This document shows positions 18,771-27,588 of a DNA stretch of 64,000 bases, one piece after another; positions within the stretch are counted from its first letter, which is position 1, and every line of letters starts with the position of its first letter. The DNA is from Massilia sp. Se16.2.3 (GTDB taxonomy: Bacteria > Pseudomonadota > Gammaproteobacteria > Burkholderiales > Burkholderiaceae_D), in assembly GCF_014171595.1 (NCBI RefSeq), contig NZ_CP050451.1:2108001-2172000 (forward strand). Reading direction: 5' to 3'. The notes beneath the pieces were generated by a model, which made no database searches, was not told where the DNA came from, and saw nothing but the letters and a program-made list of their open reading frames with translations. A program made the translations under genes and the position numbers.

Positions 18771-20131
18771 TTAGCCGCGCAGCGCCTGCACGGCCCGATC
18801 GAGCTCGCCAGGCGCAAAGTGTTCGATCGCGCTGATCAGCTCGACGACATGCCGCGTCGCGATGCGCTCGGCCGGGGTCAGGTGCGGGTTCCAGCAGTCC
18901 ATCAGGAGGATGACGCGCGCTTGTCCGGAACGGTTCCAGGCTTCGTGCTCGAAGGTGTCGTCGAACATCATCGGCTCGCGTTCGCGCCACGCGTGTTCGC
19001 CGCCGCCACGCACATTCAGTGCGCAGCCGGACGGCACCAGCAGTGGCAGGTGCAGGACCAGCCGGGTATTGGTGGCACCGTAGTGCGGCATGATGTGGGT
19101 GCCGGGCTGCAGCACCGAGAAACAGATCTCGGGTGCCTGGCCAGCCACCTCGCACAGTTCGATGCCGTCGAGCAGCTTCGAGGTGGCGGGGCAGCGTGCA
19201 TGGTTGTCGTCGTAGCGCTGGCCGTGGCGATAGAAGAAGAATGCATCCCAGGACGGCTTGCTGCCGCTGCCGCCGAGATAGCCGTCGCGGCTCTGGCCCG
19301 GCGCGAACTCCAGGAATTCCTGGAGGCCGGCCTGGGCGTCGAGCACCGCCAGCGCCTCGGCGCGGATGGTGTCGAAGGCGTCGACCAGGCCCGCCGTCCA
19401 CGGATGCAGGTAGGGATCGTGGTAGGGGCCTTCGGGCAGGCCCGCGAAGTAGAGGAATTTCGGCCGCTGGTGGGGATTCGGCGGCACTTCCCTGCGCACC
19501 CCGGTGTAGCTCGACAGCGCGCGCCCGAGCCGGGCCAGGTCGGCGGCGCCGAACTGCGCGCGCATGCGCTCGAACCCCTCCACGGCCGGTGCATAGAGAT
19601 GGGCGTTGACGCGGGCGATGATCTGCTGGATATGGGGACGGAAGGCCGGCGGCGTGCTGGCCATGCCCATCAGATGACGTGACGCCTGGCCATGGCGCAA
19701 GCCTTGCGACCAGGCGCGCAAGGCCAGTTGCGTCTGGCCCGCCAGGTCGAACACCTGGCCCAGCAGCAACCAGGCGACATACTGTTTCGGCTGGCGCGCG
19801 AGCAGGGCCGCCAGGGTGTCGGCGGCGTCGGCCAGTTCGCCGGCGGCCAGCAGCAGCTGCCCGCGCTGCAGGGCGACCGCGGCCACCTCGGGCGCGTGCC
19901 GCGCGGCCGCGTCGACGCACTTGCGCGCCCGAGGGAGGTCGCCGCGTGCGCCTGCCAGCTCGGACAGGAGCAGCCAGGCTTCGATACAGTCCGGCGCTTC
20001 CTCGACGACGGCGCGCAGGTCCCGCCCGCCGCCGACATATTGTTGCCGGCCAGGTAATGCTGGGCGCGCGCAAGGGCGGCCTGGACGGCAGCCGCGGTCG
20101 TTGCCGCGGCGCTTGGAGCGAATGCGTTCAC
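18771..20131 (-). CDS. TPR protein with aspartyl/asparaginyl beta-hydroxylase domain, one frame change
   Basis: The C-terminal half is an Fe(II)/2-oxoglutarate-type aspartyl/asparaginyl beta-hydroxylase domain. PHYGATNTRLVLHL and DDTFEHEAW carry the two histidines that bind iron in this family, which lacks the usual Asp ligand, and R in NTR and RVILLMDCW is as expected. The N-terminal third is made of helical TPR-like repeats (AWLLLSELAGA, AWLLLGQVFDLAG). There is no signal peptide, so it should act in the cytoplasm. The start is the GTG at 20131, which overlaps the stop of the preceding gene by four bases (GTGA), implying translational coupling. A one-base change in the G/C-rich run at about 20021-20030 splits the frame near residue 35. 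The substrate is unknown. Confidence 0.82.
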
Positions 20132-20875
20132 TTGCCGGCCTTGATTGCGGTCTCGTCTTCTTCGCGGAAGCGGCGGTCGCCGCATTCGGAGGCCCACTTG
20201 CGGCGCGCGTCGAGCAGCGCCTGTTCCGCCGCCGCGAGCTGCTCGTTGCGCTTGTTCCAGTCGCTGTTGCGGTCGCCACCCTGGGCCGCCTTGTCGTTCG
20301 CTTCCTTCACCGCCGCCTCGTAGGCAGCGATTTTCGTCTTGCGCTCGCCCTGGAGCCGCTCCTCGGTGGCCTTCAGTGCCAGCTGCTCCTTCACAAGCGC
20401 CTCGTGCGTGCGTTCCGGGTTGCGCATCGTGCTCGAGTTGGCCTGGAACTCGGCCATGCGGGCATTCCAGTCCTGGATGGCCTTGGCGTGGACGGCATAG
20501 GTGGCGTCGACTTCCTTCGCCGCCGCCAGCTTGTCCGCCACCGCCGCATGCAAGGCGGCGCCTGAATCGGGCGCATTGGCGAGTTCGGCGCGTTCCTTGT
20601 CGAGCGCGGCGCGGCGACGTTCGGTCTCGACCCGGTTGCGATCGTTCCTGTCCTTCAGGCTCATGCAGGCACGCAGCTCGTCCTTGGTCATGATGCGGTC
20701 GCCCTTGCCGCGGCGCTTGCCGGCATCGGTCGATGGCAGGGGCCTTGGCGGCCTTCTCCGACGTGCTGGCGCCCGCGGCCTTGCCCGCTTGCGATTGCGC
20801 CAGGACCTGGGTAGCGCCCAGCGACAGCGCCGAGGCGACGGCCAGCATTGCGTAACGGTGCAGCTTGGTATTCAT
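20128..20875 (-). CDS. Secreted helical (coiled-coil) protein of unknown function, one frame change
   Basis: Begins MNTKLHRYAMLAVA with a signal peptide ending QVLAQ (about residue 27). An Ala/Lys linker follows, then a long charged helical part with DELRACMSLKDRNDRN, many Glu/Ala/Lys residues, and a second cysteine near the end (ASECGDRRF). The two cysteines could pair in the periplasm. The signal-peptide part and the rest are in different frames, changing near 20730-20745; as a whole it is about 248 residues. Its stop overlaps the hydroxylase start (GTGA). No family is recognised. Confidence 0.7.
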
Positions 20876-21113
20876 GGCTTTCCTTGATCTGGTAAGGGCA
20901 GCGGTGCGTATTTACACCGTCGAGTTCGCCAGTGTACTGCAGGTTCCTGTTCTTGCAACGCTCGGCAAGCCCGGCAGTTGCGAGCAGGGCGATCGGGCGC
21001 CGCCCGGTCATTTCGATGTTGACCAGTAACAACAGGGAAGGGATACTGAAAGGCGGTGTGGTGTAGGTTTGAAGTTGGTTGTTTCAATTCACTTTTCGTC
21101 ATGAAGGCAGTAA

Positions 21114-22092
21114 ATGGAAACTCAGGTTGAGGTGCGTAAGGCGGTCTGGAGCCGCTACTGGTCCCACGGCGTTGCGCATTCATGCGGCGGCAGCTACGGA
21201 AATCGCTACGACGGTGCGCTCGCGCACTTCTGGCGCAGCCATTTCGACAGCATGTCCCCAGGTGCGCGCATGCTCGACATCGCAACCGGCAACGGCGCGG
21301 TGCCTCAGCTGATGCTCGACAGCGCGCCCGCCACGGTCGCCTGCGACGCCATCGACCTGGCCCTGCCCGAGCCCGCATGGCTCGCGGACCTCGCGCCGAA
21401 CAGGCGCAGGCAAGTCCGTTTCCATGGACAGCAGGCAGCGGAGTCGCTTCCTTTTGCCGATGCCTCCTTCGACCTCGTTACCAGCCAATATGGTCTCGAG
21501 TACACCGACCTGGCGCGCAGCGTGCCGGAAGTCCTGCGCGTGTTGCGCCCCGGGGGCAAGGTATGCCTGCTCACCCACCATGCCGATGCCCGGCCCGTGC
21601 AGCTCGCGCGGTCCGAGCTGGGGCATCTGGCCTGGCTGCAGGGACCTTCAGGCCTGCTCGAGACGGGATTCGGCATGATCGAGCCGATGGCCCGCGCGCG
21701 CACCGAAGCAGGGCGTGCGTCGCTGGACCGGCGATGCGGCAGCGAACGCGTTGCGCGCCCGCTTCAATGCCCTGCAAACGGAAGCCACGCGCCTGGCGGC
21801 GGCCAGCGATTGTCCCGATGTGCTGGGCGAGGTGCGCATGGCGCTGGCGGATGTGCTGAACCTGGCGAACGCGCAGGGCGCCACTCCTGCCGCGACGGCT
21901 TTTGCGGCACTGGAGCAGCAGCTGGACGATTCGCGCGTGCGCCTGCAGGAGCTGTGCGATTTCGCGCTGGACGAAACGGGCGCGCGCCAGCTCGGGACCA
22001 TGCTGGGCAAAGGGGCGTCGCCATCCTTGCACCCGGTGGTCGACAATGCGGTGCTGATGGGGTGGGGCATCGAAATCAGCCCGCTCTATTAA
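21114..22092 (+). CDS. Class I SAM-dependent methyltransferase, one frame change
   Basis: Rossmann-fold methyltransferase. Motif I is MLDIATGNGAVPQL (around residues 53-66). Later motifs are ESLPFADASFDLVTSQYGLEY and VLRVLRPGGKVCLLTHH. The substrate cannot be told. The C-terminal third (ANALRARFNALQTEATRLAA to EISPLY) is helical and in another frame, the change lying at about 21710-21730. The joined protein is about 325 residues. It stands alone, about 240 bases from the divergent coiled-coil gene. Confidence 0.8.
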
Positions 22093-22721
22093 TAGGCCAC
22101 AGGAAGCGAGGCGGGCGCCTTGTTGTTCGTTGCGCCGCCATGGGCATCCACACCCTGATTGTGTCTTCCAGAAATTGTCAAGCACAAGGGCCGCTTTTGC
22201 CGCGGTCCGGTTCCCGCTATCGCAGCGCACCACACCGGAAAAGCGCGGCCGTGCATCCAATTGCACTTCATGCATGTCATTACATGCGCTCTACGTTTCG
22301 CAATCAAAGCCGCTTTCGCCGCTTGGCGACAAAACTTTGTGCGGTGCACAACCGGGTTTATTCGTACTTGCTCAAGTGCATGCCTTGTTGCTTCTTTTGC
22401 AGGCGAAGATAAAAGTAGAAAATTGTCAAGGGCCACACTCCTATATCTTTTGTTGGGTTTGGCTGCAAAAACGCAACAGTTGAGCATGGTTTCTTCTTGC
22501 GATTTGTCAATATCGCATGCAATACTGCACCGTCGTTTTGTTAGCCTTTTCCAACTTTCCGTAGTTATACAGTACGAATGTGGGGTCTTCGGGCCTTGTA
22601 AATGGAATGTATCTGCTGGAGCGAGGAGATTGAGCAGGACGCAAGAAATTACTGGAGCCAAACCCGTCGCGTAGCAATGGCGGGTGAATCCGGGCGAAAG
22701 ACCCTATCAACAAGGAGATCT
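22093..22721. other. Long lower-GC upstream region of receptor 4
   Basis: No gene is supported in these 629 bases, which are lower in GC than the flanks, especially from 22330 on. A perfect inverted repeat GCATGT-CATT-ACATGC lies at 22272-22287. AAATTGTCAAG occurs near 22173 and again near 22422, and GCCGCTTT(T/C)GCCGC occurs near 22190 and 22311. They may be operator elements or chance. AAGGAGATCT ends the region as ribosome site of the receptor. Confidence 0.45.
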
Positions 22722-25292
22722 ATGTTTAAGAAGTCGCAAGTCTGCACGGCAATCGCTCTGGCGTTTGGCGGCAGCGTAGGCCTGATCGCCATGCCAGCAA
22801 TGGCGCAAGAACAACTGCAAACGACCCCGCAGCCACAGGCGACCACGCCTGCAGCAGCACAGAAGGTCGAGCGCGTTGAAGTCACCGGTACCCGCATCAA
22901 GCGTGCGGACGCCGAAGGCGCCCTGCCAGTTACCGTGATTAAGCGCGAAGAACTGGAAGCCTCCGGTTCGACCACCGTCGCTGAATTCATGCGTACCTCG
23001 ACCTTCTCGTCGGCTGGTAACTTCCGCCCGCAATCCGGTAGCTCGGCCCAGTCCTTCGCCGGCATCGACCTGCGCGGCCTCGGTTCGCAGCGTACCCTGG
23101 TCCTGCTGGACGGCCGTCGCCTGCCGAAGGCACCGAACGTCGGCGATTCCGCTGACCTGAACACCGTGCCGATGGCAGCGGTCGAGCGCATCGAGATCCT
23201 GACCGACGGCGCGTCGGCAGTCTACGGCTCGGATGCAATCGGCGGCGTGGTCAACATCATCACCCGCAAGGACTTCGAAGGCGTCGCTGGCGTCATCGGC
23301 TACACCAAGCCGGAAAACGAAGGCGGCGCACGTAAGGAAGCGTCGGTCCTGGTTGGCGTGAACGGCGAAAAAGGCCGCCTGATCATGGGCGCGTCGAAGA
23401 CCGGCCGTGGCATGGTGTACACCAAGGACCGTCCATGGGGCCAGACCCGCGGCGTGACCTCGTACGGCAACAACTACGACGACGGCGAGAAGCTGACCTC
23501 GATCGGCAACCTGCGCGGTGACCCAAACCTGGGCTGTACCGACCCTAACTTCTACCTGGCAGCAAACGGCGCTTGCTCGTACAACTTCAACGCTGTTGCA
23601 GCGGACGAAGCGCAGATCGACAGCCAGGCCTTCTTCGCCCGCGGCGAGAGCCAGATCAGCGACAACTGGAAGTTCTACGCCAACGCGTCGACCACCAACA
23701 CCACCAGCTTTGGCCGCTACGCGCCGACTCCGGCGGCGTTCACCATCGCTGCCAACACGCCGAACAACCCGACCGATGCGCCGATCGACGTGTACCACCG
23801 TACCGCCGCTGCCGGCAACCGCGACACCAACACCGACGCATGGCTGTCGAACGTCGCCGCTGGTTTCCAGGGCAAGCTGGCCAACAACATCGACCTCGAT
23901 GTCGGCGCCGCCTACACCCGTTCGACCTACAAGGAACTGGGCCGCAACTACATCGTGCGTCCGATCCTGGAACAGTACGCCAACTCGGGCCTCTACGACC
24001 TGTACAACCCGAACGCGAACTCGCCGGAAGTGCTGGGCGCGATCAAGGCCACGGTCGGCCGCGACGGCCTGTTCAAGCAGACCGACGTCTATGCGATCGG
24101 CACCTTCTATGACCTGTTCCAACTGCCAGGCGGCGGCGTTTCGCTGCTGGCTTCGGTGGAAAGCCGCGAAGAAGTCTTCGCCGATATCTACGATTCGCTG
24201 TCGGAAGCCGGCGTGATCGAAGGTTCGGCTGGTAACTCGGCTTCGGGCAAGCGTCGCGTCAGCGGTGCCGCACTCGAAATGGTGTTCCCGATCACCAAGA
24301 CGCTGGAAGCCAGCGCCGCTGGCCGCTTCGACAAGTACAGCGACTACGGCAACGATTTCTCGCCGAAAATCTCGCTGCGCTGGCAGCCAATGAAGAACCT
24401 GACCCTGCGTACCTCGTACGGCGAAGGCTTCCGCGCGCCAAGCCTGCCACAGCTGAACCAGAAGGAAACCTTCTCGGCTGAGTCGGTGTTCGATCCGGCA
24501 ACCTGCCTCGCATTCGGTGGCGGCACCGGTGGCGGCCTGCCTGACGAAGACGACTGCAACATCGGCAAGACTGTCCAGGTGGACACCTACACCGGCGCCA
24601 ACTCGGCACTGCAGTCGGAGCAGTCGAAGCAGTTCTCGATCGGTGCTGTCTGGGACGTCATCCCGGCAGTCAGCGTCAAGGTTGACTACGCCCGCATCGA
24701 AATCGACAACAAGCTGACCCTGATCGGCGCACAGGACCTGATCGACCGTTCGAACGGCACCGATCCACGTGCGATCCCGGCCGGCCTGGCAGTCGTGCGC
24801 AATGCACAAGGCCGCATCACCCGCATCCAGCAGGGCTATGCAAACGAAGGCACGCTGAAGGGCGAATACCTGGACGTGAGCGTCACTGGCCGTTGGAAGA
24901 ACGCAATGGTCGGCAACTTCGACCACGAACTGCGTTATTCGAACACGCTGAGCTACGACGACGACGGCAGCGAGATGACCGGCACGCTGGGCCTGCCACG
25001 CTATCGCGCAACGCTGATGAACAACTGGAGGCGTGGTCCGTTCGGCGCGTCGTACAACATCAACGTGACCGGCAAGAACGCCGACAGCGCAACCCGTGCA
25101 GTCCCGACCTACGTGACGCATGACGTGCAGGCGACCTACACGATGCCTTGGAACACCAAGCTGATCGCTGGTGTGGTCAACGCGGGTGGCAAGATGCCAA
25201 AGCTGGTGTCGTATGACGGCCGTAACTTCAACTTCTACCTGTACGACGGCTACGGCCGCCAGGCATACGTGCGCCTCGAGCACAAGTTCTAA
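22722..25292 (+). CDS. TonB-dependent outer-membrane receptor (receptor 4)
   Basis: A TonB-dependent transporter of 856 residues, shorter than receptors 1-3. The ATG at 22722 follows AAGGAGATCT and opens the signal peptide MFKKSQVCTAIALAFGG to AMAQ. The plug has RVEVTGTRIKRAD, LPVTVIKREELEASG, DLRGLGSQRTLVLLDGRRL and YGSDAIGGVVNIIT. The barrel has YGEGFRAPSLPQL and ends AYVRLEHKF. It precedes an S9 peptidase on the same strand, 134 bases away, with an intrinsic terminator in between. This is the same arrangement as receptor 2 and its peptidase. Codon use is even and the frame is intact. Substrate unknown; peptides are the best guess. Confidence 0.94.
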   Translation: MFKKSQVCTAIALAFGGSVGLIAMPAMAQEQLQTTPQPQATTPAAAQKVERVEVTGTRIKRADAEGALPVTVIKREELEASGSTTVAEFMRTSTFSSAGNFRPQSGSSAQSFAGIDLRGLGSQRTLVLLDGRRLPKAPNVGDSADLNTVPMAAVERIEILTDGASAVYGSDAIGGVVNIITRKDFEGVAGVIGYTKPENEGGARKEASVLVGVNGEKGRLIMGASKTGRGMVYTKDRPWGQTRGVTSYGNNYDDGEKLTSIGNLRGDPNLGCTDPNFYLAANGACSYNFNAVAADEAQIDSQAFFARGESQISDNWKFYANASTTNTTSFGRYAPTPAAFTIAANTPNNPTDAPIDVYHRTAAAGNRDTNTDAWLSNVAAGFQGKLANNIDLDVGAAYTRSTYKELGRNYIVRPILEQYANSGLYDLYNPNANSPEVLGAIKATVGRDGLFKQTDVYAIGTFYDLFQLPGGGVSLLASVESREEVFADIYDSLSEAGVIEGSAGNSASGKRRVSGAALEMVFPITKTLEASAAGRFDKYSDYGNDFSPKISLRWQPMKNLTLRTSYGEGFRAPSLPQLNQKETFSAESVFDPATCLAFGGGTGGGLPDEDDCNIGKTVQVDTYTGANSALQSEQSKQFSIGAVWDVIPAVSVKVDYARIEIDNKLTLIGAQDLIDRSNGTDPRAIPAGLAVVRNAQGRITRIQQGYANEGTLKGEYLDVSVTGRWKNAMVGNFDHELRYSNTLSYDDDGSEMTGTLGLPRYRATLMNNWRRGPFGASYNINVTGKNADSATRAVPTYVTHDVQATYTMPWNTKLIAGVVNAGGKMPKLVSYDGRNFNFYLYDGYGRQAYVRLEHKF

Positions 25293-25316
25293 ATCAACGT
25301 TTTCTAGTTGATTAGC

Positions 25317-25349
25317 AAAAGAGGGGGTCTCGTACCCCCTCTTTTTTTT
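25317..25349 (+). terminator. Intrinsic terminator between receptor 4 and the S9 peptidase
   Basis: Stem AAAAGAGGGGGT with ACCCCCTCTTTT, loop CTCGT, followed by T. It stands 25 bases after the receptor stop and 77 before the peptidase start. Confidence 0.92.
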
Positions 25350-25425
25350 GACTGATCGCAATGTGTGGAGTCGCGGAGCCGCCTAGGCTGCAAGCTATTT
25401 CCACTTGTAAAGGTTATTCGAATAA

Positions 25426-27465
25426 ATGAACAAGAATTCTCCCCTGTTGGGTAAATTGGCCGCACTGCTGCTGGCAGCCGGCATTGGCCTGAACGCATCG
25501 GCCGCGGGCACTGCCGCTCCGGCGACGACCGGCACACCGCTGCCTGTGCAAGCCTTTTTCAAGAAGCCGGTGCTGGGCTCGCCCACGCTGTCGCCTTCCG
25601 GCAAGAAAATCGCGATGCTGGTGTCGAACGCAGAGGGCCGCATCGGCCTGGCCGTTGCCGACATCGCCACGCCGAACAAATTCAAGGGCGTCGCCCAGTT
25701 CCCGGACGCCGACATTCGCAGCGTCAGCTGGGTGAACGACGAACGCCTCGTCTTCGACCTGACCGACCGCCAGGCCGCGCTCGGGATGCAGCTCGGCAGC
25801 GGCCTGTACGCAGTCAATGCCGACGGCAGCGACTTCCTCTGGCTCATCGAGCGCACCGGCAACTACCGCGTCAGCGGCAATTCGCTGCGCCGCCCTCTGC
25901 CTGAGCGCTATGTCTTCATGGGAACGCTCAACGACGGCACGGACGACGTCATGGTCCAGCGCTACATCCCGACCGGCCAGGGCCACCCGGCGACGACCAT
26001 GATGATGCGCCTGAACACGCGCACGATGGGCACGCGCAGCATTTTCAACGAGGCCGTGCCCGATGGTGTCCAGGCCTGGCTGCTCGACCGCGATAAGCAG
26101 CCGCGCGCCGTGGTCACGACCGACGGCAAGCGCAAGGGGGCCGTCCATTGGCGCGACCCGGGCACGCCTGGCTGGACCGAACTGTACCGCTTCGACCCGA
26201 CCGAGGGCGAGGACGCGATCACCCCGGTGGCCATCGACCGCGACGGCCAGCTCTACGTACGCGCCCTGAACACCGAGGCGAAGGACGGAACGTCCGCGCT
26301 GTACCGCTATGACGTCAAGGCGCGCAAGCTGGAAGACAAGCCCATGCTCAGCCTGCCGGGCTTCGATTTCGCCGGCGGCATGCTGTTCGACGCCGGCAGC
26401 AAGGCCTTGCTGGGGGTGAGCTACATGCAGGAAGCCGAGGGCGTGACCTGGTTCGATCCGAAAATGCGTAGTCTGCAGGAAGCTGTCGACAAGCTGCTGC
26501 CGTCGACCAACAACGAGATTTCGTGCAGCCGCTGCGTAGAGGCACGCCATGTCATCGTGACCGCTTCCTCCGATATCCAGGCGCCTGTACATTTCCTGTT
26601 CGACAACCAAACCGGCAAGCTGCAGCTGCTGGGCGCGTCGCGTCCATGGCTGGATTCGGCAGCGATGGCCGGCACCCAGGACTTCCAGCGCGTCAAGACG
26701 CGTGACGGCTTCGACATTCCCGTGTACGTCACCAAGCCAAAAGGCAAGGGACCGTTCCCGACGGTCGTGATGGTGCACGGCGGCCCGTATGTGCGCGGTG
26801 TCGAGTGGGGCTTCAACCCGGCCAACCAGTTCCTCGCTTCGCGTGGCTACCTGGTGGTCGAGCCGGAATTCCGCGGCAGCACCGGCTATGGCAGCAAGCT
26901 GTTCAAGGCCGGCTGGAAGCAGTGGGGTCTGGCAATGCAGGACGACATCACCGATGCGACGCGCTGGGCTATCGCCCAGGGTCTCGCCGATCCGAAACGC
27001 GTCGCCATCGTCGGCGGTAGCTATGGCGGCTACGCGACGATGATGGGACTGGTGAAGGAACCGGAGCTGTACAAGGCGGGCGTGAACATCGTCGGTGTCA
27101 CCGACATCGAACTGATGTACAGCATCGGCTGGAGCGACTTCATGGATGCCGACAATCCATGGGTGCGCTACGGCATGCCGCGCATGATCGGCGACCCGAG
27201 CAAGGACGCGGCACAGCTGGCGGCCACGTCCCCGCTGAAGCAGGCCGCACGCATCAAGCAGCCGGTGCTGATGGCCTACGGGGAAGAAGATTATCGCGTA
27301 CCGCTGCCGCACGGCACCAAGATGCGCGATGCCCTCATCGCCGCCGGCAACAGGAATGTCGAGTGGGTGCAATACGCGGAAGAAGGCCACGGCTTCAACC
27401 TGGAGAAGAATAACGTCGACTTCTGGACCCGCGTCGAACGCTTCCTCGACAAGCACGTGAAATAA
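25426..27465 (+). CDS. Secreted S9 family peptidase (prolyl oligopeptidase-like)
   Basis: Serine peptidase of the prolyl oligopeptidase group, 679 residues. The signal peptide (MNKNSPLLGKLAALLLAAG to SAAG) places it in the periplasm or outside. The N-terminal propeller-like domain begins VQAFFKKPVLGSPTLSPSG; the hydrolase domain occupies roughly residues 420-679. The triad is Ser532 (GGSYGGYA), Asp622 (GEEDYRVP) and His655 (EEGHGF). It is clearly related to the peptidase at 9170 and also lies downstream of a TonB receptor. The likely role is trimming peptides before or after uptake by the receptor, which is inference from the pairing. Intact frame. Confidence 0.95.
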   Translation: MNKNSPLLGKLAALLLAAGIGLNASAAGTAAPATTGTPLPVQAFFKKPVLGSPTLSPSGKKIAMLVSNAEGRIGLAVADIATPNKFKGVAQFPDADIRSVSWVNDERLVFDLTDRQAALGMQLGSGLYAVNADGSDFLWLIERTGNYRVSGNSLRRPLPERYVFMGTLNDGTDDVMVQRYIPTGQGHPATTMMMRLNTRTMGTRSIFNEAVPDGVQAWLLDRDKQPRAVVTTDGKRKGAVHWRDPGTPGWTELYRFDPTEGEDAITPVAIDRDGQLYVRALNTEAKDGTSALYRYDVKARKLEDKPMLSLPGFDFAGGMLFDAGSKALLGVSYMQEAEGVTWFDPKMRSLQEAVDKLLPSTNNEISCSRCVEARHVIVTASSDIQAPVHFLFDNQTGKLQLLGASRPWLDSAAMAGTQDFQRVKTRDGFDIPVYVTKPKGKGPFPTVVMVHGGPYVRGVEWGFNPANQFLASRGYLVVEPEFRGSTGYGSKLFKAGWKQWGLAMQDDITDATRWAIAQGLADPKRVAIVGGSYGGYATMMGLVKEPELYKAGVNIVGVTDIELMYSIGWSDFMDADNPWVRYGMPRMIGDPSKDAAQLAATSPLKQAARIKQPVLMAYGEEDYRVPLPHGTKMRDALIAAGNRNVEWVQYAEEGHGFNLEKNNVDFWTRVERFLDKHVK

Positions 27466-27588
27466 GGCATCGTACCGTTCCGCCGAGGGCGTGCCCGAGG
27501 TCGCGAACGGTCTATCGCCGAGGCAGGGCTCTGGCGGCCCGGTCGACTTGTCGGCCGGGCCGTTGTCCGTTCAGGGAAGCTGCCCGGC

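Noticed and set aside
22188..22330. Duplicated segment upstream of receptor 4 as a mobile element remnant
   Set aside because: The similarity is limited to about 15 bases (GCCGCTTTTGCCGC against GCCGCTTTCGCCGC) and no inverted ends or target duplication are visible.
27530..27565. Terminator behind the second S9 peptidase
   Set aside because: A GGCCCGG/CCGGGCC hairpin is present but it is not followed by a T run on either strand.
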